64,000 bases of DNA from positions 196,906-260,905 of the forward strand of contig JBGARJ010000003.1 in NCBI GenBank assembly GCA_044230315.1, read 5' to 3'. The notes under the pieces were generated by a model. The model had not been told where the DNA came from and ran no database searches. It worked only from the letters and a program-made list of their open reading frames with translations. The position numbers and the translations under genes were made by a program. The stretch comes from M3007 sp044230315. GTDB lineage: Bacteria > Bacteroidota > Bacteroidia > Chitinophagales > Saprospiraceae. Position 1 is the first letter of the stretch. The number at the start of each line of letters is the position of its first letter. Shown in pieces: positions 42,201 to 50,158 of this stretch.

Positions 42201-42408
42201 TACGAACACGCTTCGGGTGAGTAATTTCAGCGATGTTGCCCGGATCGAGGTATTCAATACCCTCGGCCAGCGGGTCGCTTCGCTGAGCACGGCAGGCGAC
42301 CAGCAGACGGAAATCGACGTTGCGCGCTTCCCGGCCGGGCTTTACTCGCTCACCGGTTTCAGCCGTCAGGGCGCGCCGCTGGGCTACGCCAAGTTTGTGA
42401 AACAGTAA
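39259..42408 (+). CDS. Large T9SS surface protein with six jelly-roll-like repeats, probable glycan-binding protein
   Basis: A 1049-residue secreted protein (signal peptide ending GLHAQ) built of six tandem beta-rich domains of about 145-165 residues, starting near residues 22, 174, 333, 483, 650 and 800. Each begins with a DFE/TFE motif (YEDFEGG, YETFEGA, LDDFECN, LEDFQGG, VEDFECQ, VSDFETP) and ends in YYFDDL-like strands (YYFDDL, YYFDDI, YYFDDV, WCIDNL, YYIDDI, NYFDDI). This is a galactose-binding-like jelly-roll pattern common in carbohydrate-binding modules. The C-terminal 75 residues are a T9SS sorting domain (VSPNPVTNTLRVSN ... KFVKQ). It lies between two PF10091 enzymes, so it is probably a multivalent surface glycan-binding protein. 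No catalytic motif is visible. Confidence 0.78.
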   Translation: MKKYLLSLFLAALGCFGLHAQIVYEDFEGGTSDLAWAAANGTYNGVIPNPAKDAVDGSDYVGSYTKSGMNSYSLFWVPSLAQPLDISEYNQFKLKVWCSTATPVLLKFEGTGQAVEKSATITTANAWNELSFDMSGGAALDKLTKIIIFFDPGVDASDYTYYFDDLVAYKAERCYETFEGASDINWIALNGTYNGPVANPLPNAVNSSAMVASYTNNPAESYNFALGTVTTGPIDLTNFNQFKVKVGSPKATNVLFKLEGSGEAKEVIKYLPNAYSWQELTFDMSAAASFTTINKILIVFNPGKADDSETYYFDDICAVPNQCKGVTPNPDILDDFECNRNAAYSVGWDSMEVIKNPVPDGTNNSAKVGVWHPVVGSAYAALVIANANPIDLSVRNRFGLKVWSPKTGNLLLKIEGGNGPKEIAIPMTETNKWVEYSVDFSDQIGKGHTRLVMFFNAGVDAEAGDYYYFDDVNLSPPPTAPPLEDFQGGLHLGWQPLDQNEPIHGVFTGPTNNPNPNNVNNSTQVGCYAKGTSAFSTLQAFSLNNFDLSLYPQFNIDVLSPAGGGKVTMQLNSPTQGNKEVEATVSTPGAWETLGFDFSSFSSITDFGEIRLIFNAGTTAPGESWCIDNLRQTKVTVDPCKDVVPVPNIVEDFECQHNYDNIFYGGSDLKTVNNPHLEPGNGSLKVGEYKDPENMPYAGMGFQFAQPVDLTVYNQLKVKVYSPIANVPCLFKLQGGTAKEYWDTIPAANEWHQFTIDFTAAKGLGNTQLVIFLNAGSDVGGQTYYIDDIRWSRADYSGCVSDFETPVTSFSNFTYFNNGTYNKPFEIVDNPNATGANTSAKVGKFVEAADATIYFGMFADLEAFIDYKGNKQVKMKVLMDHIGTVTAKAEIFGNSSPAVEVTVPNTKVNEWEELTFDFSNAKDDPVHNRFTIFFDITTVGTGTNVVNYFDDIVIGTGTCAPATSVFQPAALEAMKVSPNPVTNTLRVSNFSDVARIEVFNTLGQRVASLSTAGDQQTEIDVARFPAGLYSLTGFSRQGAPLGYAKFVKQ

Positions 42409-42465
42409 AACCAGCCGTCGAATAGTCGCCGGCTGCGACGCAGATGGATTAACGGGATTTTCAGG

Positions 42466-42496
42466 AGGCAGGCTGTTGAATTCTAACAGCCTGCTT
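42466..42496 (+). terminator. Hairpin after the repeat-protein gene
   Basis: A perfect 10-base stem GCAGGCTGTT / AACAGCCTGC with loop GAATTCT, 60 bases after the stop. The U-tail is poor (TTCCCG), so it may only attenuate transcription into the next PUL gene. Confidence 0.45.
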
Positions 42497-42593
42497 CCCG
42501 GGAATCCTGTTCTCCTTGCTGTAAAACAAACACTTACACAAACGGCAAGTCTGCTGCCCCCTGTCCTCGACCATTCCTATCGAACTGTTCCCT

Positions 42594-44810
42594 ATGTGCC
42601 GATTTCTATTCCTCCTCAGTATTTTCATACAGGTTGCTATGGCCGGCCGCGCACAGTCGCCCCAACCGGCTGTACCCTACAGCGCAGATGAACTGGAGCG
42701 CCGGACCTTCAATTTCTTCTGGGAACTGGCCGACGACCGGGCGCAGGTGCCCGACCGCTGGCCCACGCTGGCATTTTCGAGCATCGCCGCTACCGGTTTC
42801 GGCCTCAGCGCCTACCTGGTGGGCGTCGAACGGGGCTGGATCACGCGGCAGCAAGCGGCGGGCCGCGTGTTGAAAACCCTGGTGGCTCTCCGGAGTTTGC
42901 CGCAAGGCGACGCCCCAAGCGGCGTTTCAGGTTATAAAGGCTTCTTTTACCACTTTCTCGACAACCGGGACGCCCACCGGTTCAAAGACGTGGAGTTGTC
43001 GACCATCGACAGCGGTTTGTTGCTGGCGGGTATCCTGTCGTGCCAAACCTATTTTGACGGCGACGAACCGATTGAAAAAACGATCCGCGAAACGGCCGAT
43101 TTCTTGTACCGGCGGGTGGAGTGGGACTGGATGCTGAACATCAACAACCGCATCAGCATGGGCTGGAAACCCGAAAAAGGGTTTCTGCAGGCCGAATGGT
43201 TCGGTTATACCGAGGCCATGATCCTGTACGTATTGGCCCTCGGCTCGCCCACGCACCCCATCCCCGAAGCCGCCTGGGATGCCTGGTGCCAAAACTACTA
43301 TTGGGATACCTACCAGGATCAGGCGCACGTGAATTTCGGCCCCCTGTTCGGCCACCAATACAGCCATGTGTGGATCGATTTTCGCGACATTCAGGATGCC
43401 TATATGCGCGCCAAAGGCATCGATTATTTCGAAAACAGCCGCCGCGCCACCCTGGCCAATCACGCCTATTGCGTGAAAAATCCGCGCCATTTCAGCCATT
43501 ACGCTACAACAGTGTGGGGGCTGACGGCCTGCGACGGGCCACTCAACTGGCAGTCGGCACATGACCCCGACCACAGCTGCCCGGAAGCCTGGGATCGCTA
43601 TGAAGGGTACGGCGCCAGGGGCGTGGCCAGCAATTACCTGGAAGACGACGGCACCATCGCGCCTACGGCTGCCGGCGGCTCCGTGCCGTTCGCGCCCGAA
43701 ATTTGCCTGCCCGCACTGGAAAGCATGTGGAATGCCTACTACGACAGCCTGGTGGGGCCTTACGGGTTTAAAGATGCCTTCAACCCGGCGTTTACCGCCT
43801 GCGGCAAACTGCCCGGCGGCTGGTTTGATATCGATTACCTGGGCATCGACCAGGGGCCCATCCTCCTTATGCTGGAAAACTATCGCAGCGGCCTGATCTG
43901 GAACATCATGAAAAAAAATCCCTACATCCGGCGGGGGCTGCAACGGGCCGGCTTTACCGGCGGCTGGCTGGGCCCGGCGCCGAAGTCGGCCGAAATACCA
44001 AAGCCCGCGCCGCCCAACCCCGAGGTGCCTACCGACCCTAAATTCTATTTCGAACGCAATATTTACCGCGAGAACGCCACCGCCGCACTGCCATACCGGC
44101 TGTTGCGCCCGGCCGACGGCCTGGCCACCAATGCCGTGGCGGGATTCACCCGGGATGCCGCGGGCCAACTGGTGAATGCCAGGGGCCAAACGACGAAACT
44201 GCCCCTCGTCATCTTTTTGCACGGCTCCGGCGAACGCGGCACCGACAATGAAGCGCAACTCCGGAACGGCGTATTAGCCTTTGTCGAACCCGATCATTTC
44301 CGGCAACACCCTTGTTTTGTGCTGGCGCCGCAGTGCCCGCAGGGTCAACGCTGGTCGGGGACCGACATCGCTCTGGCAGCCACCTGGGCCGATAAGCCGA
44401 CGGAACCCATGCGGCTGCTGATCGAGCTCATCGACCAGGTGTTGAAAGAGAATCCGGCGATCGACCGCGACCGGGTGTACGTCGCGGGTTTGTCAATGGG
44501 CGGCGCCGGCGCCTTCGACCTGCTGATGCGCAGACCCCAGTGGTTTGCCGCTGCCGTACCCCTTTGTGGCGGCGGCGACCCGGCGTTTGCCGCAAAAATC
44601 AAGGATATCCCCTTGTGGGTGTTTCACGGCCGCCGCGACGACACGGTACCCGTAAAACGATCGCGCGACATCGTGCAGGCGCTGAAAAAGTTGGGCGCCC
44701 CGGTGCAATACACCGAGTATACCACCCTCGGCCATGGCATTTGGCAGGAAACGTTTTACAACCCCGAAGTCATGAATTGGCTGTTTGCCCAAAAGAAAAA
44801 CGGACCGTAA
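42594..44810 (+). CDS. Fusion of PF10091 (GH144/glucoamylase-like) domain and alpha/beta-hydrolase esterase
   Basis: A 738-residue exported two-domain enzyme (signal peptide ending GRAQS). Residues about 30-465 are a second, diverged PF10091 domain: FNFFWELADDRAQ, AATGFGLSAYLVGVERGW, GYKGFFYHFLDNRD, LSTIDSGLLLAGILSC, DDGTIAPTAAGGSVPFAP, YLGIDQGPILLMLENYRSG. A Pro-rich linker (PKPAPPNPEVPTDP) joins it to an alpha/beta-hydrolase (about 490-738) of the PHB-depolymerase/CE1-like type: oxyanion region FLHGSGERGTDNE, nucleophile Ser634 in GLSMGGAGAF, acid Asp682 in HGRRDDTVP and His in TLGHGIW. Such a pairing suggests a glucanase that also removes ester groups from its substrate. No T9SS domain, so it is probably periplasmic. 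No frameshift: the fusion is a single clean frame. Confidence 0.85.
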   Translation: MCRFLFLLSIFIQVAMAGRAQSPQPAVPYSADELERRTFNFFWELADDRAQVPDRWPTLAFSSIAATGFGLSAYLVGVERGWITRQQAAGRVLKTLVALRSLPQGDAPSGVSGYKGFFYHFLDNRDAHRFKDVELSTIDSGLLLAGILSCQTYFDGDEPIEKTIRETADFLYRRVEWDWMLNINNRISMGWKPEKGFLQAEWFGYTEAMILYVLALGSPTHPIPEAAWDAWCQNYYWDTYQDQAHVNFGPLFGHQYSHVWIDFRDIQDAYMRAKGIDYFENSRRATLANHAYCVKNPRHFSHYATTVWGLTACDGPLNWQSAHDPDHSCPEAWDRYEGYGARGVASNYLEDDGTIAPTAAGGSVPFAPEICLPALESMWNAYYDSLVGPYGFKDAFNPAFTACGKLPGGWFDIDYLGIDQGPILLMLENYRSGLIWNIMKKNPYIRRGLQRAGFTGGWLGPAPKSAEIPKPAPPNPEVPTDPKFYFERNIYRENATAALPYRLLRPADGLATNAVAGFTRDAAGQLVNARGQTTKLPLVIFLHGSGERGTDNEAQLRNGVLAFVEPDHFRQHPCFVLAPQCPQGQRWSGTDIALAATWADKPTEPMRLLIELIDQVLKENPAIDRDRVYVAGLSMGGAGAFDLLMRRPQWFAAAVPLCGGGDPAFAAKIKDIPLWVFHGRRDDTVPVKRSRDIVQALKKLGAPVQYTEYTTLGHGIWQETFYNPEVMNWLFAQKKNGP

Positions 44811-44858
44811 TTTTCCAATATTTCCAACCAACACGATTGACCATCAAACAGGTAGTAC

Positions 44859-47126
44859 ATGAAGCATTCGCTAAAAGATATGATGTTCGGCGCCTCCGGC
44901 CTGCTTTTCCTGAGCGCTTTTATCTGGTATGTCCAATCGGCCCCGCGCAGCGCGCAGCGCAATACCGATACCGGACAAAACACCGCCACGGCGATCGATC
45001 ACCGGGTCGATTCGGTGATGGCCCTGATGACGCTGGAGGAAAAGATCGGCCAAATGACGCTGTACACGACCGACTGGGAATCGACGGGCCCCACCATCCG
45101 CCCCGGCTACACCGACGACATTCGCAGCGGCCGCTGCGGGGCGCTGTTCAACAGCCACACCGTGAAGTTTACCCGCGAACTGCAGCGCATTGCCGTAGAA
45201 GAATCGCGGTTGAAAATTCCCCTGATTTTTGGCTACGACGTGATCCACGGCTACAAAACCATTTTTCCCATCCCGCTCGGCGAAGCCGCCAGTTGGGATC
45301 TCCAGGCCATCCGGCAATCTGCCCGCGTGGCCGCCACCGAAGCGGCGGCATCGGGGCTGCACTGGACCTTCGCGCCTATGGTCGACATCAGTCGCGACCC
45401 CCGCTGGGGCCGGGTCATGGAGGGCGCCGGCGAAGACACCTACCTCGGCTGCCGCATCGCCGAAGCCCGCGTCCGGGGTTTTCAGGGCGACGGCCTGGGC
45501 CATCCCGACGCCGTGATGGCCTGTGTGAAACACTACGCCGGTTATGGCGCTCCGATTGCCGGCCGCGAATACAACAATGTCGATATGAGCGAACGCTATT
45601 TCCGCGAATACTACCTCCCGACATACGAAGCGGCGGTGAAAGCCGGCGCTGCCACGGTGATGACCTCGTTCAATGACTACGACGGCGTGCCGGCAACCGG
45701 CAACCGGTATTTGCTCACCGATATCCTCCGCAACGAATGGGGCTTCGAGGGCTTTGTCGTGACCGACTATACGGCCATCAACGAGATGGTCAATCACGGC
45801 GTGGTAGCCGACGAAAAGGAGGCCGGCGAGCTGGCCCTCAACGCCGGCGTCGATATGGATATGCAAGGCGGCGTGTACCAGCGGTTCCTGAAAAAGTCGT
45901 TGGACGAAGGGAAAGTAACCCTGGCGGAGATTGACGCGAGCGTGCGCCGCATTTTGCGCCTGAAATTCGAATTGGGACTGTTTGACGACCCCTATAAATT
46001 TTGCGACGAAAGCCGGGAAAAAAGCCAGGTCCTCTCCGCGGCACACCGCGCGACTGCCCGCGAAGTGGCGCGCAAATCGATCGTACTGCTCAAAAACAAC
46101 AAGAATATATTGCCCTTGGCGCCGTCGGCCAAGATCGCCCTCATCGGCCCCCTGGCCGACAACAAATCCGAACTCATCGGCAACTGGTGCGCGGCGGGCA
46201 ATTTCAACGACTGTGTGAGTCTGCTCGAAGGGCTGAAAGCCGCCAGCAAAGGCGCGGTGACCTATGCCAAGGGCTGCGAGGTGGAAGGCGTTAGCCGGAA
46301 CGGATTTTCGGAGGCCATTGCGGCAGCGAAAAAAGCAGACGTGGTGGTCGTGGCCCTCGGCGAAAAAGCCCAGATGAGCGGCGAGGCAGCCGCGCGGGCC
46401 GATATCACCCTTCCCGGCGTGCAGGAAAGACTGGTGAGCGCCCTCGTTGCAACCGGCAAACCCGTGATCGTCGTGCTCATGAACGGCCGGCCGCTCGCCA
46501 TCCCGCAACTGGCCGGGCAGGCTACCGCCCTGGTGGAGGCCTGGTGGTTGGGCACCGAAACCGGACACGCACTGGCGGATGTGTTGTTCGGCGCTTACAA
46601 CCCCTCGGGCAAATTGCCCATGACCTTTCCCCGCTCGGTCGGGCAGGTGCCTATTTTTTACAACGAAAAAAACACGGGCCGCCCCTTCGATCCCAACAGC
46701 AAGTGGACCAGCAAATACATCGATATGCCCAATACGCCGCTGTTCCCCTTCGGCTACGGACTGAGCTATACGACCTTCACCTACACGGAGCCCAGGGTAA
46801 ACCGTTCCTCCTTCAAAATTGGCGAACCCGTCGAGCTGCAGGTAACGGTGCAAAACACCGGCGCCCGGGCCGGCGAAGAGGTGGTTCAGCTGTATGTGCA
46901 CGACCTCGTGGGCAGTGTGACCCGGCCGGTGAAAGAGCTCAAAGGTTTTCAGAAAATAGCCCTCGCCCCGGGCGAATCGAAGACCGTGACGTTCGCCCTG
47001 ACCGGCGACGCGTTCAGTTTCTATCGCCGCGACATGAAGTATGGCCCGGAAGCCGGCGATTTTGAACTGATGACCGGCGGCAATTCCACCGACCTGAAAA
47101 AAGTGCGCGTCACCATGACCCCCTAA
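44859..47126 (+). CDS. bglX: GH3 beta-glucosidase
   Basis: A 755-residue exported exo-beta-glucosidase of family GH3. N-terminal membrane/signal segment FGASGLLFLSAFIWYV. Domains: TIM barrel (about 50-370) with LTLEEKIGQMT-like start, GYDVIHGYKTIFPIPLGEAASWD, RDPRWGRVMEGAGEDTYL, KHYAGYG and the nucleophile Asp303 in GFVVTDYTAINEM. The alpha/beta sandwich follows (about 410-620, IVLLKNNKNILPL, VVVALGEKAQMSGEAA with the acid/base region). A C-terminal fibronectin-like domain (about 675-750, VQNTGARAGEEVVQLYVHD) completes it. Length and order match BglX. In PULs with GH144 enzymes this activity cleaves the released sophoro-oligosaccharides to glucose, probably in the periplasm. Start lies 48 bases after the esterase fusion gene. 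Confidence 0.92.
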   Translation: MKHSLKDMMFGASGLLFLSAFIWYVQSAPRSAQRNTDTGQNTATAIDHRVDSVMALMTLEEKIGQMTLYTTDWESTGPTIRPGYTDDIRSGRCGALFNSHTVKFTRELQRIAVEESRLKIPLIFGYDVIHGYKTIFPIPLGEAASWDLQAIRQSARVAATEAAASGLHWTFAPMVDISRDPRWGRVMEGAGEDTYLGCRIAEARVRGFQGDGLGHPDAVMACVKHYAGYGAPIAGREYNNVDMSERYFREYYLPTYEAAVKAGAATVMTSFNDYDGVPATGNRYLLTDILRNEWGFEGFVVTDYTAINEMVNHGVVADEKEAGELALNAGVDMDMQGGVYQRFLKKSLDEGKVTLAEIDASVRRILRLKFELGLFDDPYKFCDESREKSQVLSAAHRATAREVARKSIVLLKNNKNILPLAPSAKIALIGPLADNKSELIGNWCAAGNFNDCVSLLEGLKAASKGAVTYAKGCEVEGVSRNGFSEAIAAAKKADVVVVALGEKAQMSGEAAARADITLPGVQERLVSALVATGKPVIVVLMNGRPLAIPQLAGQATALVEAWWLGTETGHALADVLFGAYNPSGKLPMTFPRSVGQVPIFYNEKNTGRPFDPNSKWTSKYIDMPNTPLFPFGYGLSYTTFTYTEPRVNRSSFKIGEPVELQVTVQNTGARAGEEVVQLYVHDLVGSVTRPVKELKGFQKIALAPGESKTVTFALTGDAFSFYRRDMKYGPEAGDFELMTGGNSTDLKKVRVTMTP

Positions 47127-47182
47127 CCCGATGCCTTGCCCATACCCCAAAGCGCTTTTATCGAATCAAAAATCCATTTTGT

Positions 47183-50146
47183 ATGAAGCAATATTTTACG
47201 TTCTTACTTCTCCTCGGCGCACTGGTCGGCCAAGCGCAACAGCGCATAACCGGCACGGTGACGGATGCCACTTCCGGCGAAGGGCTTATTGGAGTGACCA
47301 TAGCCGTGAAGGGCATTGCCCAAGGCGCTGTTTCCGATGTCAGCGGCGCCTACACCCTCGATGCCCCCGATGCCAACGCCGTGCTGGTATTTACCTACAC
47401 CGGCTACGAAACCCAGGAAATCGCCCTGGAGGGGCGCACCACACTGGATGTCAAGATGAACACCGCGCTAACGATACTCGAAGAAACAGTGGTGGTCGGT
47501 TACGGCATCCAGAAGAAAAGCGACCTCACGGGCGCCGTCGGTTCGGTGAAAACCAAGGATATCGAGCGCGTGCCCACTTCGTCGATCGATCAGGCCCTGC
47601 AAGGCAAAATCGCCGGCGTGTACGTCACCCCCGCCAGCGGACAACCGGGCGCCGGCGCCGTCATTCGCATCCGCGGGACGGGCACGCTGAACAACGCCAA
47701 CCCGTTGTACGTAGTGGATGGCATGCTGCTCGACGACGCATCGTTTGTCAACCCGCAGGATGTGCAATCGATCGAAGTGCTGAAAGACGCTTCGGCTACA
47801 GCCATCTATGGCAACCGCGGCGCCAACGGCGTGATCATCATCACCACCAAACGGGGGCAGAGCGGCGACAAAGCGCGGATCAGCCTCAGCACGTATTACG
47901 GTTCGCAGGAACTGACGCGGCAGGTGCCGATGGCCAACGCAGCCGAGTTTGCCCAGATGTACAACGAGCTCACGGGCAAGCAATACTTCACCGACCCGGC
48001 AGCTTTGGGCGAAGGCACCAACTGGCAGGATCTGGTGTACCGCAAGGCGCCCATCGCCAACGTTCAACTCAGCGCCAATGGCGGCACGGAAAAACTGCTG
48101 TACAATATCTCCGGCAACTATTTCAACCAGGATGGCATCCTGCGCGAGTCGAAATTCGAACGCGTGACGCTGCGCCTGAACAATGAATACCAATTGAACA
48201 AGGTGGTCCGGCTGGGCAACAACATTTCGTTCATGCACATCAAAGCCCACAACCCGCCGGGCGTGCTCAATTCCACCCTGCAAATGCCGCCGGTGTACGC
48301 CGAGCGCGACTCCAACGGCAATTTTTCCGACCCCACGTTCTTCGGCACGGCTATCGGCAACCCGGCCGCCGACCTGTTTTACAAAAACTACAACTATTCG
48401 ATGGGTAACCGCGTGGTGGGGACGGTCTTTGCCGATATTAAGTTGTTCAAATACTTTACGTTCCGCTCCAATTACGGCCTCGACCTTTGGAATGTCAAAT
48501 CCCGCTTTTTCGAGCCGGCGTTTCAGGTGTCGGTTTCCCAACTCAATAAAAACGACCGCCTGCAAATCGGCTTCGACGAGGCCCGTTCCTGGCTGTGGGA
48601 AAACACGCTCACGTTCGACAAGGAATTCGGCAGCTCGCGCCTGAACGTATTGGCCGGTTATACTTCGCAGGAAACGCATTTCGAGAGTTTTGGCGCAGCC
48701 CGGAGCAACTTCCCGTCGAGCAGCGAAAACCTGCTCTATCTCGATGCCGGCAACGATACCACACAAACGAACTACGGCAGTGCGGGCGAATGGGCCATGA
48801 TCAGCTACCTGAGCCGGGTCAACTTCACCCTGTTCGACCGCTACCTGCTTACGGCATCCTTGCGGGCCGACGGCTCTTCGCGGTTTTCGCCGGCCAACCG
48901 CTGGGGGTATTTCCCCTCGTTTGCCCTGGGCTGGAATATAGCGCAGGAGCCCTTCCTGTCGAACCAACGCTTTATTGACCGCCTGAAACTGCGCGCCTCC
49001 TGGGGGATCGTCGGCAACGACAAAACGCAACTCTATCCGTCATTCGGGATCATTCAAAGCGGTTTGTATTCGATTTTCGGACCCGACGAAACGCTCAATA
49101 CCGGCGCCACCCTTACCACGCTCTCCAATCCGGATGTGCGTTGGGAGGAAGCGCGGCAAACCGACGTGGGCCTGGAAATAGGGGTACTGGAGGGACGCCT
49201 CGGGGCGGAACTCGACTGGTACAACCGCAACACGTACGATATTCTCTACCCCCTGCCCGTGCCCGACTATGTGGGCTCTGACGGCAGCCCTGTGGTGAAC
49301 GTGGCCGATGTCCGCAACCGCGGTGTCGACCTGACCATCAACTGGCGCGAGACCCGGGGTAAAGTGGGGTATAATTTTACGGGCATCCTGTCGACGGTGC
49401 AAAATGTGGTCACCAAACTCGACAAACGCAAATCGGAAGTGTCGGGCGGCGGCACTGCGGCAGGCGATGTCACCCTGACGCGCGTGGGCCGGTCCATCGG
49501 CGAATTTTACGGCTACAAGGTGGCGGGCATTTTCCAGAATGCCGACGACCTGACCAAATACCCCACGCAGGGCAATGAAAAACCGGGCGATTTTATCTTC
49601 CAGGATACCAACGGCGACAGCGTGATCACGGCGCTGGACAAAGTGTTTTTGGGGAGCCCCATTCCCAAGTTCACCTACAGTTTCTCCGCGGGCCTGGAGG
49701 CGTTCGGTTTTGACTTCACCGCCGACTTTTTCGGTGTACACGGCAACAAAGTAGCCAATGGCAAGGCGTTTGCCCGGTACGGGGTGTACAATTGGGAGAA
49801 AATCTTTTACGACGGCCGCTGGACCGGCGAAGGGACCAGCAACACCGTGCCGCGCGTGACCAACGGCGGGCACAACTACCAGATGTCGGACTTCTTCCTG
49901 CAGGACGGCTCGTTCTTCCGGCTGCGCAGCCTCGTGTTAGGCTACTCCCTGCCGCGCAGCCTGGGTTCCAAGATCGGCATCACCAAAGCGCGGATTTACG
50001 TCACCGGCACCAACCTTTGGACCAAACAACAGTACACCGGGTATTCACCCGAATTTCCAGGGTCCTCCGTATTCAGCGTGGGGGTGGACACCGGCACTTA
50101 TCCGGTTGCGAAATCGATTATTTTTGGTTTGGACGTAAATTTCTAA
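47183..50146 (+). CDS. SusC/RagA family TonB-dependent outer-membrane transporter
   Basis: A 987-residue outer-membrane importer. The signal peptide ends LVGQAQ. Then come a carboxypeptidase-regulatory-like domain (about 22-100: RITGTVTDATSGEGLIGVTI, AYTLDAPDANAVLVFTYTGY), a TonB plug (about 110-225: VVVGYGIQKKSDLTGAV, PLYVVDGMLLDDASFV, IEVLKDASATAIYGNRGANG) and the 22-strand barrel. The SusC signature and the partner SusD gene 12 bases downstream identify a glycan-import pair. By position it should carry oligosaccharides made by the surface GH144 enzyme. No sigma/anti-sigma extension is present, in keeping with control by the upstream propeller regulator. Confidence 0.95.
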   Translation: MKQYFTFLLLLGALVGQAQQRITGTVTDATSGEGLIGVTIAVKGIAQGAVSDVSGAYTLDAPDANAVLVFTYTGYETQEIALEGRTTLDVKMNTALTILEETVVVGYGIQKKSDLTGAVGSVKTKDIERVPTSSIDQALQGKIAGVYVTPASGQPGAGAVIRIRGTGTLNNANPLYVVDGMLLDDASFVNPQDVQSIEVLKDASATAIYGNRGANGVIIITTKRGQSGDKARISLSTYYGSQELTRQVPMANAAEFAQMYNELTGKQYFTDPAALGEGTNWQDLVYRKAPIANVQLSANGGTEKLLYNISGNYFNQDGILRESKFERVTLRLNNEYQLNKVVRLGNNISFMHIKAHNPPGVLNSTLQMPPVYAERDSNGNFSDPTFFGTAIGNPAADLFYKNYNYSMGNRVVGTVFADIKLFKYFTFRSNYGLDLWNVKSRFFEPAFQVSVSQLNKNDRLQIGFDEARSWLWENTLTFDKEFGSSRLNVLAGYTSQETHFESFGAARSNFPSSSENLLYLDAGNDTTQTNYGSAGEWAMISYLSRVNFTLFDRYLLTASLRADGSSRFSPANRWGYFPSFALGWNIAQEPFLSNQRFIDRLKLRASWGIVGNDKTQLYPSFGIIQSGLYSIFGPDETLNTGATLTTLSNPDVRWEEARQTDVGLEIGVLEGRLGAELDWYNRNTYDILYPLPVPDYVGSDGSPVVNVADVRNRGVDLTINWRETRGKVGYNFTGILSTVQNVVTKLDKRKSEVSGGGTAAGDVTLTRVGRSIGEFYGYKVAGIFQNADDLTKYPTQGNEKPGDFIFQDTNGDSVITALDKVFLGSPIPKFTYSFSAGLEAFGFDFTADFFGVHGNKVANGKAFARYGVYNWEKIFYDGRWTGEGTSNTVPRVTNGGHNYQMSDFFLQDGSFFRLRSLVLGYSLPRSLGSKIGITKARIYVTGTNLWTKQQYTGYSPEFPGSSVFSVGVDTGTYPVAKSIIFGLDVNF

Positions 50147-50158
50147 AAAGCAGGTATC

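Noticed and set aside
44871..47150. 759-codon open frame on the minus strand opposite the GH3 gene
   Set aside because: Shadow frame caused by high GC codon bias; composition is His/Arg/Val-rich with no motif. Similar shadows opposite topA (20291-22039), the SGBP (40096-42159) and SusC (47468-49030) are rejected for the same reason.
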